64,000 nt of DNA from Candidatus Neomarinimicrobiota bacterium (GTDB lineage: Bacteria > Fidelibacterota > Fidelibacteria > Fidelibacterales > Fidelibacteraceae). The notes beneath the pieces were generated by a model, which searched no databases, was not told the DNA's origin, and saw nothing but the letters and a program-made list of their open reading frames with translations. Positions 9,271 through 18,227 of this stretch are shown here, in pieces. Both the position numbers and the translations under genes were made by a program. Every line of letters starts with the position of its first letter. Positions within the stretch are counted from its first letter, which is position 1. The stretch spans positions 1 to 64,000 of the forward strand of contig JAGGVO010000042.1 in NCBI GenBank assembly GCA_021157965.1. The letters are read 5' to 3'.

Positions 9271-11076
9271 TCAGAAATATTTATTCCGGTAGTCATGAAC
9301 TTCAGCCTTTTCCCTGAGTTTTGCGAGAAAGGCTTCAATCACTGTCGTTTCTTTTTCTCTCCGGAGCCGCTGTCTGATGGATTCCTGCTGAATCCGAAAT
9401 CCTTTTTCATCAAAGGCACTTTTTTTCATCACCTGAATGAGGGTATATCCACGGGATGTTTTGACAGGTCCCACAATTTCATTCAGCGCGGCCATGCGGA
9501 CAAGTTCATCAAACACCGGATTATTCCTGAACTGTACCGGCGGGTTTTTTAACGTGATTGCTTCTTCACTGCCGAAAACCGTCAGGGGATTCTCATCTTT
9601 CAAATCGTAGAGATTTCCCTCTAATTCAGTAAGTTCCATAGCTATTTGACGGCTGAGTTCATCTTTCTTTTTCTGCCGGAGTTGCCGTTCAAGGGTAGGT
9701 TTGAGTTCACTGAAGGATTGATATGATTCCGGTTTTTCCTCGATAATTTGCGCGACAATAATTTTATCCTGTGTCTCAAAAGGTTGTTCTGTAATTGCAC
9801 CGACTTTATTCCGGAAAGCCCACCGGGTCAAATCGGGGACAAATCCAAGTCCCGGATAATAATAGTTATCCTCTGTAACTCCCATGTGTGTCGTATCTGC
9901 TTGAAGCTTATAATAGTTCAAAGCTTTCTCAAAACCCTGGTCTTCCGCGTCAAAGGTAAAAATCCGGGCTTCGGAAGCAAGATTATCCAGTGTATTGGGC
10001 CCCACATCCACTTTCAGTAGAATATGGGAAACCTTCACCTGGGGTTCGCCATTTTCCACCTTCCGGTCATCAACCCGAATTAAATGATATCCGAAACGGG
10101 TTTCAACGGGTCCGACCACCTTATGAAGGGGTGCCGAAAAAGCGGCATCTTCAAAGGGCTTAACCATTTCACCTTTTTGAATATATCCCAGGCTTCCGCC
10201 TTCCGATGCAGACGGATCCTGAGAAAAAATCCTGGCAAGGTCTTCAAATGTTTCGCCTTCTTCAAGACGAAGCAATATCTCTTCAATCTCTTTACGGACA
10301 AGCAGGGTGTCTTCCGAAGATGGCACTTTAGACCAGCTGACACATTGAAGAATTTTTGTCTCAGGGATTTTATATTTTTCTTTATTCTGATTATAATAGT
10401 CCCGGATTTCCTCGTCAGTTATTTTTATGGTATCGTTAGGAATTTTATTAGAGGCAACCGTCAGATATTCAATATCATAAAGGACAGTCTCATCAGCATA
10501 GACCCGGCGGACATCTTCATCAGTTACAATGATCGTAGCAGCCAGATATTCATTCAGCTTTTCATAGGGGAGAATCCTCCGGATTTCTTCCTCGATAGGC
10601 ACCCAGTTAATACCATAAGGATTTGAAGGATCTCTGAGAATGTTCAGGTATTTCTGATGATCAAAAAGGCTGTCTGTTTGAAATATTTCAGCCTGCCGGA
10701 TATATTCCGGGGGATTGTTTTCCAGGTAGAAATAGACCTCTTCGTCTGTAGCTTCCAATCCCAGTTTTTCAATTTCCTGCTGTATCAGAATTTCCTGAAC
10801 CATCCTTTCAAAGACCTGGTCCTGAAGTCGAACCCGGGTCATTGCATCCAACTCCTGTCCGGTTTGCTCTCTATAGTAGGACATCTGTTGGTTTAAGGCG
10901 GACATGTATTGTTCCAGAGTAATTTCCGTCCCATTCACTTCCGCGATAATATTTTTTTGGCTGCGGGAACCATTGATGCCCATACCCCAGCTAAAAAAAA
11001 TCGTCGCCAGAAATGCGACAATTACGATCCCGAGGATGATTGACATTTTATCCCGCATTTGATTCATGACACCCAT
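9271..11076 (-). CDS. PpiD/SurA-like peptidylprolyl isomerase, periplasmic chaperone
   Basis: 601 residues. One N-terminal membrane anchor (about 12-32) follows a short cytoplasmic MNQMRDKMS segment, then a SurA-like helical domain (about 45-190), a clear parvulin domain (about 235-335, ending GYHLIRVDD), a second degenerate parvulin-like region (about 345-465) and a third C-terminal segment near 500-560 ending GYTLIQVMKK. This matches PpiD-type chaperones that assist proteins leaving the Sec translocon. AGGAGA lies 8 nt before the ATG. It likely supports folding of the many barrels and surface proteins in this genome (inference). Confidence 0.88.
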   Translation of the reverse strand: MGVMNQMRDKMSIILGIVIVAFLATIFFSWGMGINGSRSQKNIIAEVNGTEITLEQYMSALNQQMSYYREQTGQELDAMTRVRLQDQVFERMVQEILIQQEIEKLGLEATDEEVYFYLENNPPEYIRQAEIFQTDSLFDHQKYLNILRDPSNPYGINWVPIEEEIRRILPYEKLNEYLAATIIVTDEDVRRVYADETVLYDIEYLTVASNKIPNDTIKITDEEIRDYYNQNKEKYKIPETKILQCVSWSKVPSSEDTLLVRKEIEEILLRLEEGETFEDLARIFSQDPSASEGGSLGYIQKGEMVKPFEDAAFSAPLHKVVGPVETRFGYHLIRVDDRKVENGEPQVKVSHILLKVDVGPNTLDNLASEARIFTFDAEDQGFEKALNYYKLQADTTHMGVTEDNYYYPGLGFVPDLTRWAFRNKVGAITEQPFETQDKIIVAQIIEEKPESYQSFSELKPTLERQLRQKKKDELSRQIAMELTELEGNLYDLKDENPLTVFGSEEAITLKNPPVQFRNNPVFDELVRMAALNEIVGPVKTSRGYTLIQVMKKSAFDEKGFRIQQESIRQRLRREKETTVIEAFLAKLREKAEVHDYRNKYF

Positions 11077-11134
11077 ATAATCGGTCTCCTGATAATTTAT
11101 TTTACAAAGCTGGTAAATTTAAAGAAAGGTATAG

Positions 11135-11182
11135 CGTTTAGCAATTAATTATGGAAGATGGGTTGATACGTTTAGAAATTAA
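11135..11182 (+). repeat. Short imperfect direct repeat
   Basis: CGTTTAGCAATTAA (11135-11148) recurs as CGTTTAGAAATTAA (11169-11182), 13 of 14 bases identical with starts 34 bp apart. It lies in the intergenic region between the divergent PpiD-like and rubrerythrin genes. It could be a tandem operator or chance in AT-rich DNA. No other gene is visible in 11077-11509 apart from the bipartite element at 11312. Confidence 0.3.
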
Positions 11183-11311
11183 GACGTTGAGAGGTTCATA
11201 AATTCTTGGATTCATGAGCTGGGTTGGGGCGGGTGCTTGGGCCAGAATATGGGTAACAGTGATTTATAAATTTTAATGTCCCTATATAGGAAGAACTTTA
11301 TGATTTGTGAT

Positions 11312-11361
11312 CCCCGGGGACAAAATAATCACACCGGCAATGAGATGCAAGCTTATATTGT
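11312..11361 (+). repeat. Bipartite intergenic element, copy A
   Basis: CCCGGGG (11313-11319) followed by ACAAAATAA, then CAAGCTTATATTGT (11348-11361). Exactly 28 bp separate the last G from CAAG, as in three other copies in this window. An AT-rich tail continues to about 11375. It lies 148 nt upstream of the rubrerythrin start, on the same strand. The family is unrecognised. Confidence 0.7.
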
Positions 11362-11509
11362 TTTTTATATATAATACGAGTCGGGGCTTAGCATTTGGCA
11401 GATTTTCATAATCGATTGATTTTGATATAAAATTTCTGTTTATATTTCTCATGAATGCTTATTATTGCTTTTCAGATAAATATTAACCCGTTACCAAAAG
11501 GAGATTCAC

Positions 11510-12085
11510 ATGGCGTCAATAAAGGGGACCCGGACAGAGCAGAACTTATTGAAAGCATTTGCAGGAGAATCTCAGGCACGGATGCGCTATGATTATTTTG
11601 CAAAACAGGCAAAAAAAGAGGGATTGGAACAGATTGCAGCTCTTTTTGAAGAAACAGCTCTCAATGAGAAAGAACATGCAAAGCGTTTCTTCAAATTTCT
11701 GGAAGGGGGACCGGTTGAAATTACGGCTATATACCCTGCCGGAAAAATCGGCACAACCCTGGAAAATTTGGAAGCCGCTGCAGAGGGTGAAAAAGAAGAG
11801 TGGAAAGAGCTTTATCCTGAATTTGCTAAAGTAGCCGAAGAAGAGGGATTCCAGGATGTGGCTTCGGCTTTTAAACTGATTGCCCGGGTGGAAAAAGCCC
11901 ATGAAACCCGTTACAGAAAACTCTATGAAAACCTGGAACAGGGAAAAGTCTTTGCCAAAAATGGGAAAGTTGTCTGGAAATGCCGGAATTGCGGCTATCT
12001 CCACGAAGGCAGCTCTGCTCCAAAGAACTGTCCCGCCTGCCTTCATCCCCAATCCTATTTTGAAGTGATGATGGAGAATTATTAG
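11510..12085 (+). CDS. rbr: Rubrerythrin
   Basis: 191 residues. The N-terminal ferritin-like four-helix domain carries the di-iron ligands in GES (Glu20), NEKEHA (Glu53, His56), the Glu94-97 region and VEKAHE (Glu128, His131). The C-terminal rubredoxin-like knuckle has Cys158, Cys161, Cys174 and Cys177. It reduces hydrogen peroxide using electrons from rubredoxin or NADH-linked donors, a typical defence of anaerobes. AGGAGA lies 6 nt before the ATG. The gene stands alone with about 430 bp of leader DNA that includes bipartite element A; a regulatory link is unproven. Confidence 0.96.
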   Translation: MASIKGTRTEQNLLKAFAGESQARMRYDYFAKQAKKEGLEQIAALFEETALNEKEHAKRFFKFLEGGPVEITAIYPAGKIGTTLENLEAAAEGEKEEWKELYPEFAKVAEEEGFQDVASAFKLIARVEKAHETRYRKLYENLEQGKVFAKNGKVVWKCRNCGYLHEGSSAPKNCPACLHPQSYFEVMMENY

Positions 12086-12251
12086 AGGTCACGGGATCAA
12101 CAGTTTTACGATTTTTTGAACATCGCTAAGCGGTGTCGGAATCTTCCAATAAAATCAATCAGCCGATCTACCAATTACCGGGGACTGGTTTGAAACCGTT
12201 CACTGCTCGTACTTAACCTAAATCTTTAATCTTTATCTTAATCTCTACTCG

Positions 12252-12325
12252 TGGGCGATACTGGATTCGAACCAGTGACCTCTGGTATGTGAGACCAGCG
12301 CTCTAACCAACTGAGCCAATCGCCC
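12252..12325 (-). tRNA. tRNA-Val (anticodon CAC)
   Basis: A 74-nt cloverleaf. The acceptor stem pairs GGGCGAT with ATCGCCC, the D-arm begins GCTCAGTTGG, the anticodon stem CTGGT/ACCAG closes the loop CTCACAT giving anticodon CAC, and the T-arm is ACTGG-TTCGAAT-CCAGT. Discriminator base is A; the 3' CCA is not encoded. It would read the GUG valine codon. The 166 bp between the rubrerythrin stop and this tRNA hold nothing I can name. Confidence 0.96.
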
Positions 12326-12375
12326 TCACCGGGGGAAAATTTACGTATCCCCTCAGCCGGTGACAATCACATTTT

Positions 12376-13632
12376 TTAAAATTGTCCGATCATTTTTTCC
12401 GCCGCATCCCGGTGAAGCGTGATGCTCAACATCTTCAGCCTGATGTAATCCTCCCTGTAAAACATATATCCGAAATGGTTACCAGCCCGGCCTGTACTGC
12501 CGGAATCCTTGACCAGATACCAATCCCTGCCACCATACCGCGTGAATCCCACAATGTGTACACCATGATCGTCAGTGGTACATCCATTGTAGATCCTGTA
12601 TTCCCTGGATGCCTGATCAATATTTCTTTCCGGAATATCCACCGGTGCCGTGACGGCAATATCTTTCTCTTTAATAAAAGACGGCTCGCTAACATCCCCG
12701 CCGATAGCAACCGTGTAACCTTGCTTTACAGCCGTTTCGATCACCTCCATCCATTGTTCCAGCGGGATATTGTAGTAAGAGCTGTCCAGCCACCAATTGT
12801 CGGGGACATCAAAGGCCGTATAGGTATAAAATGGATCTTTCATTGTTGAAATCAGATTCACATAATCCCCGCCGTTGAAATGAAGAAACTCCCGGGCAAA
12901 CCGTTTGGGAGTCCAGATCTCCCCCGCAAAGAAAAATTCTGCAGGAGGTTCTCCCATCGTGTGATTCAGGATGACTTTCACCCCTTCCAAAACCCGTTCG
13001 GTATCCCAAATTTTATGAGTTTTAATAAAATCCAGATAATCTGAGATTTCTTCGTACATTTTCTCATGGTCATGAAATTCATCCATTGTTCCGGGATACA
13101 CAGATTCCGGCACAATACCATACCAGTCCATAATCCGAAGTCCGCTGCCAATCTGGCTCCCCTGACCCACATAGGAATTTCCCCGTTTTTCCACAAAGCG
13201 TCGGATTTTTTCCAGATATTCATAATACACGGTATGCATTTCAGAGAGTTTGATTTTCTTTCCCTTGATCCGGGTGATTTCCGATTCCACAAACGATGTG
13301 GCTGCATAGGCCCAGCACGTTCCCGTAGCATCCTGATGATTCGGTGAAAAATGAAACCAGCTGGTAAAATCCTTCGGAGAACCAGGGGCTTTAATATCTT
13401 CCGTATTCCAACGGAGAACCTTTTTGGCATTCCGCTTTTGTTCCCGGAGCATGTCTTCCTGTTCCAGAATCACTCGGGTCAGGGAGTCTTCCTCCGCTTT
13501 CGCATCCTCACGAATATCTTTTACCTGCTGAAGAATTTGATCCCATTTTGCCGGAATGTACTCAAGCCGGGGTTCCTGTGCGCGTATATCAACAAATCCG
13601 GCAAGACATAAGATAATAACCCATCGAACCAT
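12376..13632 (-). CDS. Papain-like cysteine peptidase (C1, bleomycin-hydrolase/aminopeptidase C-like)
   Basis: 418 residues with an N-terminal signal peptide (residues 1-18). The active Cys is Cys106 in GTCWAYA, with the oxyanion Gln100 just before it (NHQ). The His motif is DDHGVHIVGF near residue 374. The third catalytic position, normally Asn in NSW or NSWG, reads KDSGS, so Asp replaces Asn. The start at 13632 has AGGAG 8 nt upstream; a longer frame to 13734 overlaps the preceding gene. A secreted or periplasmic peptidase of this kind would trim peptides for uptake. It lies 41 bp downstream of the VOC-nitroreductase gene. Confidence 0.82.
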   Translation of the reverse strand: MVRWVIILCLAGFVDIRAQEPRLEYIPAKWDQILQQVKDIREDAKAEEDSLTRVILEQEDMLREQKRNAKKVLRWNTEDIKAPGSPKDFTSWFHFSPNHQDATGTCWAYAATSFVESEITRIKGKKIKLSEMHTVYYEYLEKIRRFVEKRGNSYVGQGSQIGSGLRIMDWYGIVPESVYPGTMDEFHDHEKMYEEISDYLDFIKTHKIWDTERVLEGVKVILNHTMGEPPAEFFFAGEIWTPKRFAREFLHFNGGDYVNLISTMKDPFYTYTAFDVPDNWWLDSSYYNIPLEQWMEVIETAVKQGYTVAIGGDVSEPSFIKEKDIAVTAPVDIPERNIDQASREYRIYNGCTTDDHGVHIVGFTRYGGRDWYLVKDSGSTGRAGNHFGYMFYREDYIRLKMLSITLHRDAAEKMIGQF

Positions 13633-13673
13633 GGCAAACTCCTTATGATTGTCATTGATATAACATTGCTTTA

Positions 13674-14501
13674 TCACAAATTTTTCAGTGAAACCAGACG
13701 TCTTTCCCGGATTGGGGGTGATTCTGCAGGCCATCCCAGGGGTGTCACAGTACTGACATAGTGATGTTCCGGTACATTGAGGATTTTTTTCACCTCCGGA
13801 CGGTCCATGTCGGCAATCCAGCAGGTACCCAAACCGTAATCCCAGGCAGCAAGGAGCAGATGATATGCGGCAATGTCCCCATCCTGCACCGCCCGTCGGC
13901 TGATCTCCGGATCGGCAACAATGGCCAGAGCCATGGGTGCCCTGGCAATGGGAGCAGCAGCAGCCCGGACATTTGCCAACGCCCGAAGCATTTCCTGTGT
14001 CCGGACAGCTACAAAATAGACAGGCTGGGAATTACGGGCTGAGGGTGCATACCGGGTGGAATCGAGAACACGGTGTAACAAATCATCGGGAATGGGTTCA
14101 GAAGTAAAAGACCGGATACTCCGGCGGGACATGAGCAAATCGGTTCCGCTTCGATAGGGGTTCAACCCGTGATTAAACCATTGAATTTCTACTGTCCTGC
14201 CCTCCGGATCCCGGGCAAAAAACCGGTAAATACGATAGGTGTCGTTAAAAACAGGCTTTTTTTCACTCCGGTCTAAAAGCCTGCCGTATAATTGATCCAC
14301 TTCATCCCGGGTTTCTGTAAAAATAGTGATAATTCCCCGGGCATCTATAGTATCCCTCTGACAAAACCCAAGAAGCAGATTTCCCTTTTGAAGAATCACA
14401 CAATCCGCCTGCTCCAGCCAGATTGCCATACCCAGTGTCCGTGTATAAAAAGCTATCACTTCCGCCAGTTTCATGGTTCTAAAAAAAATGATCCCATTCA
14501 T
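13674..14501 (-). CDS. VOC (glyoxalase-fold) - nitroreductase fusion protein
   Basis: 275 residues with two recognisable parts. Residues 1-112 form a vicinal-oxygen-chelate module with the typical DPEGRTVEIQW end strand. Residues 118-275 are a nitroreductase-like flavoprotein with RRSIRSF, APSARNSQP and GTCWIADMD motifs. The FMN-dependent part would reduce quinones, nitro compounds or flavin-type substrates with NAD(P)H. The role of the VOC part, perhaps substrate binding, is unknown. GGGAGG precedes the ATG. The fusion reads through without any frameshift or internal start. Confidence 0.82.
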   Translation of the reverse strand: MNGIIFFRTMKLAEVIAFYTRTLGMAIWLEQADCVILQKGNLLLGFCQRDTIDARGIITIFTETRDEVDQLYGRLLDRSEKKPVFNDTYRIYRFFARDPEGRTVEIQWFNHGLNPYRSGTDLLMSRRSIRSFTSEPIPDDLLHRVLDSTRYAPSARNSQPVYFVAVRTQEMLRALANVRAAAAPIARAPMALAIVADPEISRRAVQDGDIAAYHLLLAAWDYGLGTCWIADMDRPEVKKILNVPEHHYVSTVTPLGWPAESPPIRERRLVSLKNL

Positions 14502-14593
14502 GATAGCCTCCCTTCATCTGCTTCGATGAATGCATAATAATTTATTAATTCTTTAAAAATATTTATTCATGATAATTTAATAATAATCAGGGA

Positions 14594-15385
14594 TTAGATA
14601 TCCGTCTTTTCCGGCATCTTGTAAACCCCTTCCAGCATGTGATCCAGCTTTTCGGAATACAGGGGATGGTTCTTTCTGAAGGAATTTCGCTTAACCTCCC
14701 CGGAAGAGTGTATAAACTGTGACGGTCCGGTCATAATGGCCACATGGACAATCCGTCCCTGTTCATTCCGGAAAAATGCCAGATCCCCGGGTTCGGCTTC
14801 TTCAGGATCAATCGGATTATGGTTAACCCCTTTTATCTGTTGTGATGCATCCCGGGGCATGTAAATCCCTTCAATGCCAAAACAACACTGAACCAGCCCG
14901 CTGCAATCGGTTCCGTATTCCGTTTTCCCGCCCCACAGGTAGGCTGTCCCGATCATCTCTGCTGCCAGAGCCACAACCCGAGCCCGGACGGTGTGGACTG
15001 TTTCGAGCTTCTGTCCCCGCACACATCCCTGAATCCCGGACGGCAGGATCACACAATCCGGTGCATCTTCCGGTACCGGATAGCGCCCACCCATCACTGT
15101 TTCGCCAATAAACTCCCCGTTTTCGTTCATCAAACGGCCAAAGGGGAAATCCATGACTCGCTGGTGCAGCTTTTGATATCTTTGGTACGTTTTTTCTGAC
15201 ATTTCCAGAATGGAAAAATTTTGCATCCACCCTTCATAAGAATCCGACAGGCGGACCTTCAGCCAATCCTCTTTTCGGTCCAACAGCTCAACTTTTTCCC
15301 AGGCCACACCTTGTGTTACCATCTGAGAGGAAAAGGACGGGCCGTCATAGACATTTGCAAATGTGGTACGGACAATGCGTATCAT
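14594..15385 (-). CDS. SH3-NlpC/P60 gamma-D-glutamyl endopeptidase (YkfC-like)
   Basis: 263 residues. Bacterial SH3-like domains occupy residues 1-125, followed by an NlpC/P60 catalytic domain with AYLWGGKT (148-155), Cys161 in DCSGL, His214 in HVAIM and His226 in FIHSSG. This arrangement and the lack of a signal peptide match YkfC-type dipeptidyl-peptidase VI, which trims murein peptides in the cytoplasm for recycling. I chose the ATG at 15385 because GAGG lies 6-7 nt upstream; the ATG four codons earlier overlaps that site. It is 15 nt downstream of the CDF-like gene. Confidence 0.87.
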   Translation of the reverse strand: MIRIVRTTFANVYDGPSFSSQMVTQGVAWEKVELLDRKEDWLKVRLSDSYEGWMQNFSILEMSEKTYQRYQKLHQRVMDFPFGRLMNENGEFIGETVMGGRYPVPEDAPDCVILPSGIQGCVRGQKLETVHTVRARVVALAAEMIGTAYLWGGKTEYGTDCSGLVQCCFGIEGIYMPRDASQQIKGVNHNPIDPEEAEPGDLAFFRNEQGRIVHVAIMTGPSQFIHSSGEVKRNSFRKNHPLYSEKLDHMLEGVYKMPEKTDI

Positions 15386-15400
15386 ACATATCCTCAATGA

Positions 15401-16267
15401 TTACTCGTTATCGGATTTCTTGTCGCCTTTAAACACGAGTTCCAAAATTGCCTGGTGAATACCAAATTTTTCATTCAGGTAGGCGCGGATGGCATCTCCC
15501 CTGTCAGGATCATAGGATGTGTTCAGCGTCACTTTCCCAGTAAATTGCAAACCCTCGTCTTCCCGGGAGAGCCGGGCCTGGGAAACAGTGCTTACATCCA
15601 CCTGCTTTTCCAGTTCCTGCACTATTTTATTAAGCTTTATCCCTGTAGGAACCCCCCGCTGCAAAAGTTCGGCTACCGATTTGAAAACATTCCAGATCGC
15701 CGCGACGAAGAGGAGAGTCATGATTATGGCGATAATGGGGTCCCAGCTTTTCCACGGGCTTTTCAACAGGAGGAATCCACCGACAGTCATGGTTATCACA
15801 GAAAAAAGGCGAAGATAAAAGCCGCCCCGGTTTAGAATTTTATTCATCAGCCAGGCACTTAAAATATTGATCAAAAGAAAGGCTGCCGTCAGAATAAACA
15901 CGGTATCGGGATTCACAGTCACGGGATTTCTGAATCGCCCGGGTATATCCAGGGCAACCCGGACACCATATCCTACAAGAATCAGACTGCTGATAAAGGT
16001 CACAAGCAATTCCCGGCGGATAAAACGGGCTGTCCGGTTTGTCATGGGCAGATCCTGCCAGGCAAAGCGGTATCCCATAAAAGCTGCAGAAGCCGCGGCA
16101 AGATCAGCCAGAATCAATCCGGCGGCAACCCGGACAATCAGGCTTTGCATCCGCCAACTGGCGAAGAGAAAGGATGCGGCAAAAATCAAGAGTAATCCCG
16201 TAAGCCAGATGAGTTGCTGATGAAGTACCTGCACCAGCACATGGGGCGAAGATTTTAAATCTCTCAT
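15401..16267 (-). CDS. Cation-diffusion-facilitator-like membrane protein with degenerate metal sites
   Basis: 288 residues with about six hydrophobic segments and a soluble C-terminal alpha-beta domain (about 205-288). The segment WDPIIAIIMTLLF followed by LLQRGVP is the CDF signature before the cytoplasmic domain. However, the paired transmembrane metal ligands (HxxxD / DxxxD) of zinc and iron exporters are not recognisable: the equivalent helices read LADLAAASAAF and FYLRLFSVITM. It may be a non-transporting or altered relative. AGGAGG precedes the start, and the ATG overlaps the methyltransferase stop as ATGA, so the two genes are likely coupled. Confidence 0.65.
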   Translation of the reverse strand: MRDLKSSPHVLVQVLHQQLIWLTGLLLIFAASFLFASWRMQSLIVRVAAGLILADLAAASAAFMGYRFAWQDLPMTNRTARFIRRELLVTFISSLILVGYGVRVALDIPGRFRNPVTVNPDTVFILTAAFLLINILSAWLMNKILNRGGFYLRLFSVITMTVGGFLLLKSPWKSWDPIIAIIMTLLFVAAIWNVFKSVAELLQRGVPTGIKLNKIVQELEKQVDVSTVSQARLSREDEGLQFTGKVTLNTSYDPDRGDAIRAYLNEKFGIHQAILELVFKGDKKSDNE

Positions 16268-18129
16268 GATAAAACCTCCTTTAACACTTCCAGAGGATAT
16301 TTCACATTGCCAAAAGGCATGGAAATCTGGGCACCCTGAAGGTGGGGCTTTAGAATCCTCAGAGTTTCCCGGGCTATGGCCAGGCCTGTCTCCCGGGCCT
16401 CTTCCTTGCTGCGGGTCCGTTTCAGCCGTTCCATAACCCAATCGGGGACATTAGCGCCGGGGACTTCATTATTCATAAACTCGGCATTCCTCACACTGAC
16501 CAGAGGCCATATACCGGCGATAACAGGGAGTTTGATATGTTTAATTTTATCCATAAATGTGAGAAAAATTTCCGGATCAAAAACAGGTTGGGTCATAATA
16601 TATTCTGCACCGGCATCCCGTTTTTCCTCAAGGCGGCGGATTTCTTCCTCCGGATTGATCGCCCCCGGATTGGCCCCCACACCAATAAAAAAGCCTGTTG
16701 CTTTCTTCAGGACATTCCCGCCTAAATCCCGGCCATGATTCAGAATGGAAGCCACCCGGGTGAGTCCGATGGAATCCACATCGAAGACAGCGGAAGCATC
16801 AGGGAACGTCCCCATTTTCGGCGGATCGCCCGTAATGATGAGAATATTCCTGATTCCGGCGGCATAAGCCCCGAGGAAATCCCCAACCATCCCTAATAAA
16901 TTCCGGTCCCGGCAGGTAAAATGCTGGATTGCCTCGCCGCCTGTTTCCTGTTGAATAATCAGGGAAAGATAGCTGGAAGCCATGCGGGATAAAGCCCGGG
17001 GACCGTCAGGAATGTTGATGGCATCAACACCGGCTTCAAAGAGAATCCGGGATTGTTCGACGGCCTTTTGAGGATTTGGTCCCTGAGGAGGGACAATTTC
17101 CACTGTCGTGACAAATTCACCCCGGCTCATTTTTTCAGCCAGACGGGATTTTTTTGCCGTAGGTATCAGATCCACATTTTCATCATGTTGAGGCGGGAGC
17201 GATGTTATTTCGATGCGCTTCCGGGGCTGAATGGACTTTAGGGCATTTCGCATGCTCCGAATAAAATCCGGAGTGGTTCCGCAACATCCCCCCACAATCC
17301 GTACTCCAACCTGGACAAATCGACGGGTATATTCGCTAAAATACTCGGGAGACGAAAAATAGATATTTCGGCCGTCCACACGCTGGGGAACCCCGGCATT
17401 GGGCATGGCGCTTACAGGGATCGGTGAAATCCGGAAGATCCGTTCAGCCACATCCAGCATCTTGCTGGGGCCCAGGCTGCAATTTGTTCCCACCACATCG
17501 GCACCGGCCCGGACAATTTCCGAGGCGAAAATTTCCGGTGTGCTCCCCAGGGATGTCCGTCCCTCCTTATCCACGGTCATCTGACCGATCAGTGGCACCT
17601 GGGGGAAAGACCTTTTAATTTCCCGGATAATTTCAAGAATCATTCCCAGGTCAGAAAAAGTTTCCAGAATCAGAATATCCGCGCCGCCCTGCAAAAGGGC
17701 TTCCGCCTGCTCATGATAAGCTTCACGGATTTCACGGGATGTCAGTTTGCCCAGGGGCTCCATCCGGTCAGGCGGCGGTCCCATGGAACCCGCGACAAAA
17801 AGTTGTCCGCCAGCGACCTGCCGGGCCAGTTCAGCACCTTTGCGGTTGATTTCAGCCGTTCGTTCTTCATAGCCGTATTTTTTCAGAAGAAAACGGTTCG
17901 CTCCAAAGGTATTGGTCGTTAATACATCTGCTCCGGCATCGGCATAATCCCGGTGAATCCCCAGGATCAAATCCGGCTTCTGTATGTTTAAAGCATCATA
18001 ACATTGATTAACATACACACCCCGTTCATAGATCATCGTGCCCATAGCCCCATCAAATAAAACTACGTGATCCCTGATACAGGCTAAAAAATCCCGGGAG
18101 TTCAGACCTGTTGTGTATCCTTTTTTCAT
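16264..18129 (-). CDS. Bifunctional homocysteine S-methyltransferase / methylenetetrahydrofolate reductase
   Basis: 621 residues. The N-terminal ~300 residues are a homocysteine methyltransferase barrel with zinc ligands in GTNCS and GGCCGT, opening with LFDGAMGTMIYERG. The C-terminal part (about 330-621) is a MetF-type flavin barrel with TTVEIVPPQGP and LIITGDPPK. The fusion makes 5-methyl-THF and can transfer methyl groups to homocysteine for methionine synthesis; it lacks the B12 domain of MetH. The start codon is not preceded by a convincing ribosome site. No SAM riboswitch is visible in the short 98-nt gap upstream. Confidence 0.92.
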   Translation of the reverse strand: MKKGYTTGLNSRDFLACIRDHVVLFDGAMGTMIYERGVYVNQCYDALNIQKPDLILGIHRDYADAGADVLTTNTFGANRFLLKKYGYEERTAEINRKGAELARQVAGGQLFVAGSMGPPPDRMEPLGKLTSREIREAYHEQAEALLQGGADILILETFSDLGMILEIIREIKRSFPQVPLIGQMTVDKEGRTSLGSTPEIFASEIVRAGADVVGTNCSLGPSKMLDVAERIFRISPIPVSAMPNAGVPQRVDGRNIYFSSPEYFSEYTRRFVQVGVRIVGGCCGTTPDFIRSMRNALKSIQPRKRIEITSLPPQHDENVDLIPTAKKSRLAEKMSRGEFVTTVEIVPPQGPNPQKAVEQSRILFEAGVDAINIPDGPRALSRMASSYLSLIIQQETGGEAIQHFTCRDRNLLGMVGDFLGAYAAGIRNILIITGDPPKMGTFPDASAVFDVDSIGLTRVASILNHGRDLGGNVLKKATGFFIGVGANPGAINPEEEIRRLEEKRDAGAEYIMTQPVFDPEIFLTFMDKIKHIKLPVIAGIWPLVSVRNAEFMNNEVPGANVPDWVMERLKRTRSKEEARETGLAIARETLRILKPHLQGAQISMPFGNVKYPLEVLKEVLS

Positions 18130-18227
18130 GGATTTAATTTACACTTTTCATCTCCCGGAAAACAGGCGGGATTTTAACGGCAATGTTTAAACTTTCCATT
18201 ATGCTCTGACTTGCGTAGACTTTCCGT

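Noticed and set aside
12119-12135. Rubrerythrin terminator
   Set aside because: The short imperfect hairpin is not followed by a T-run.
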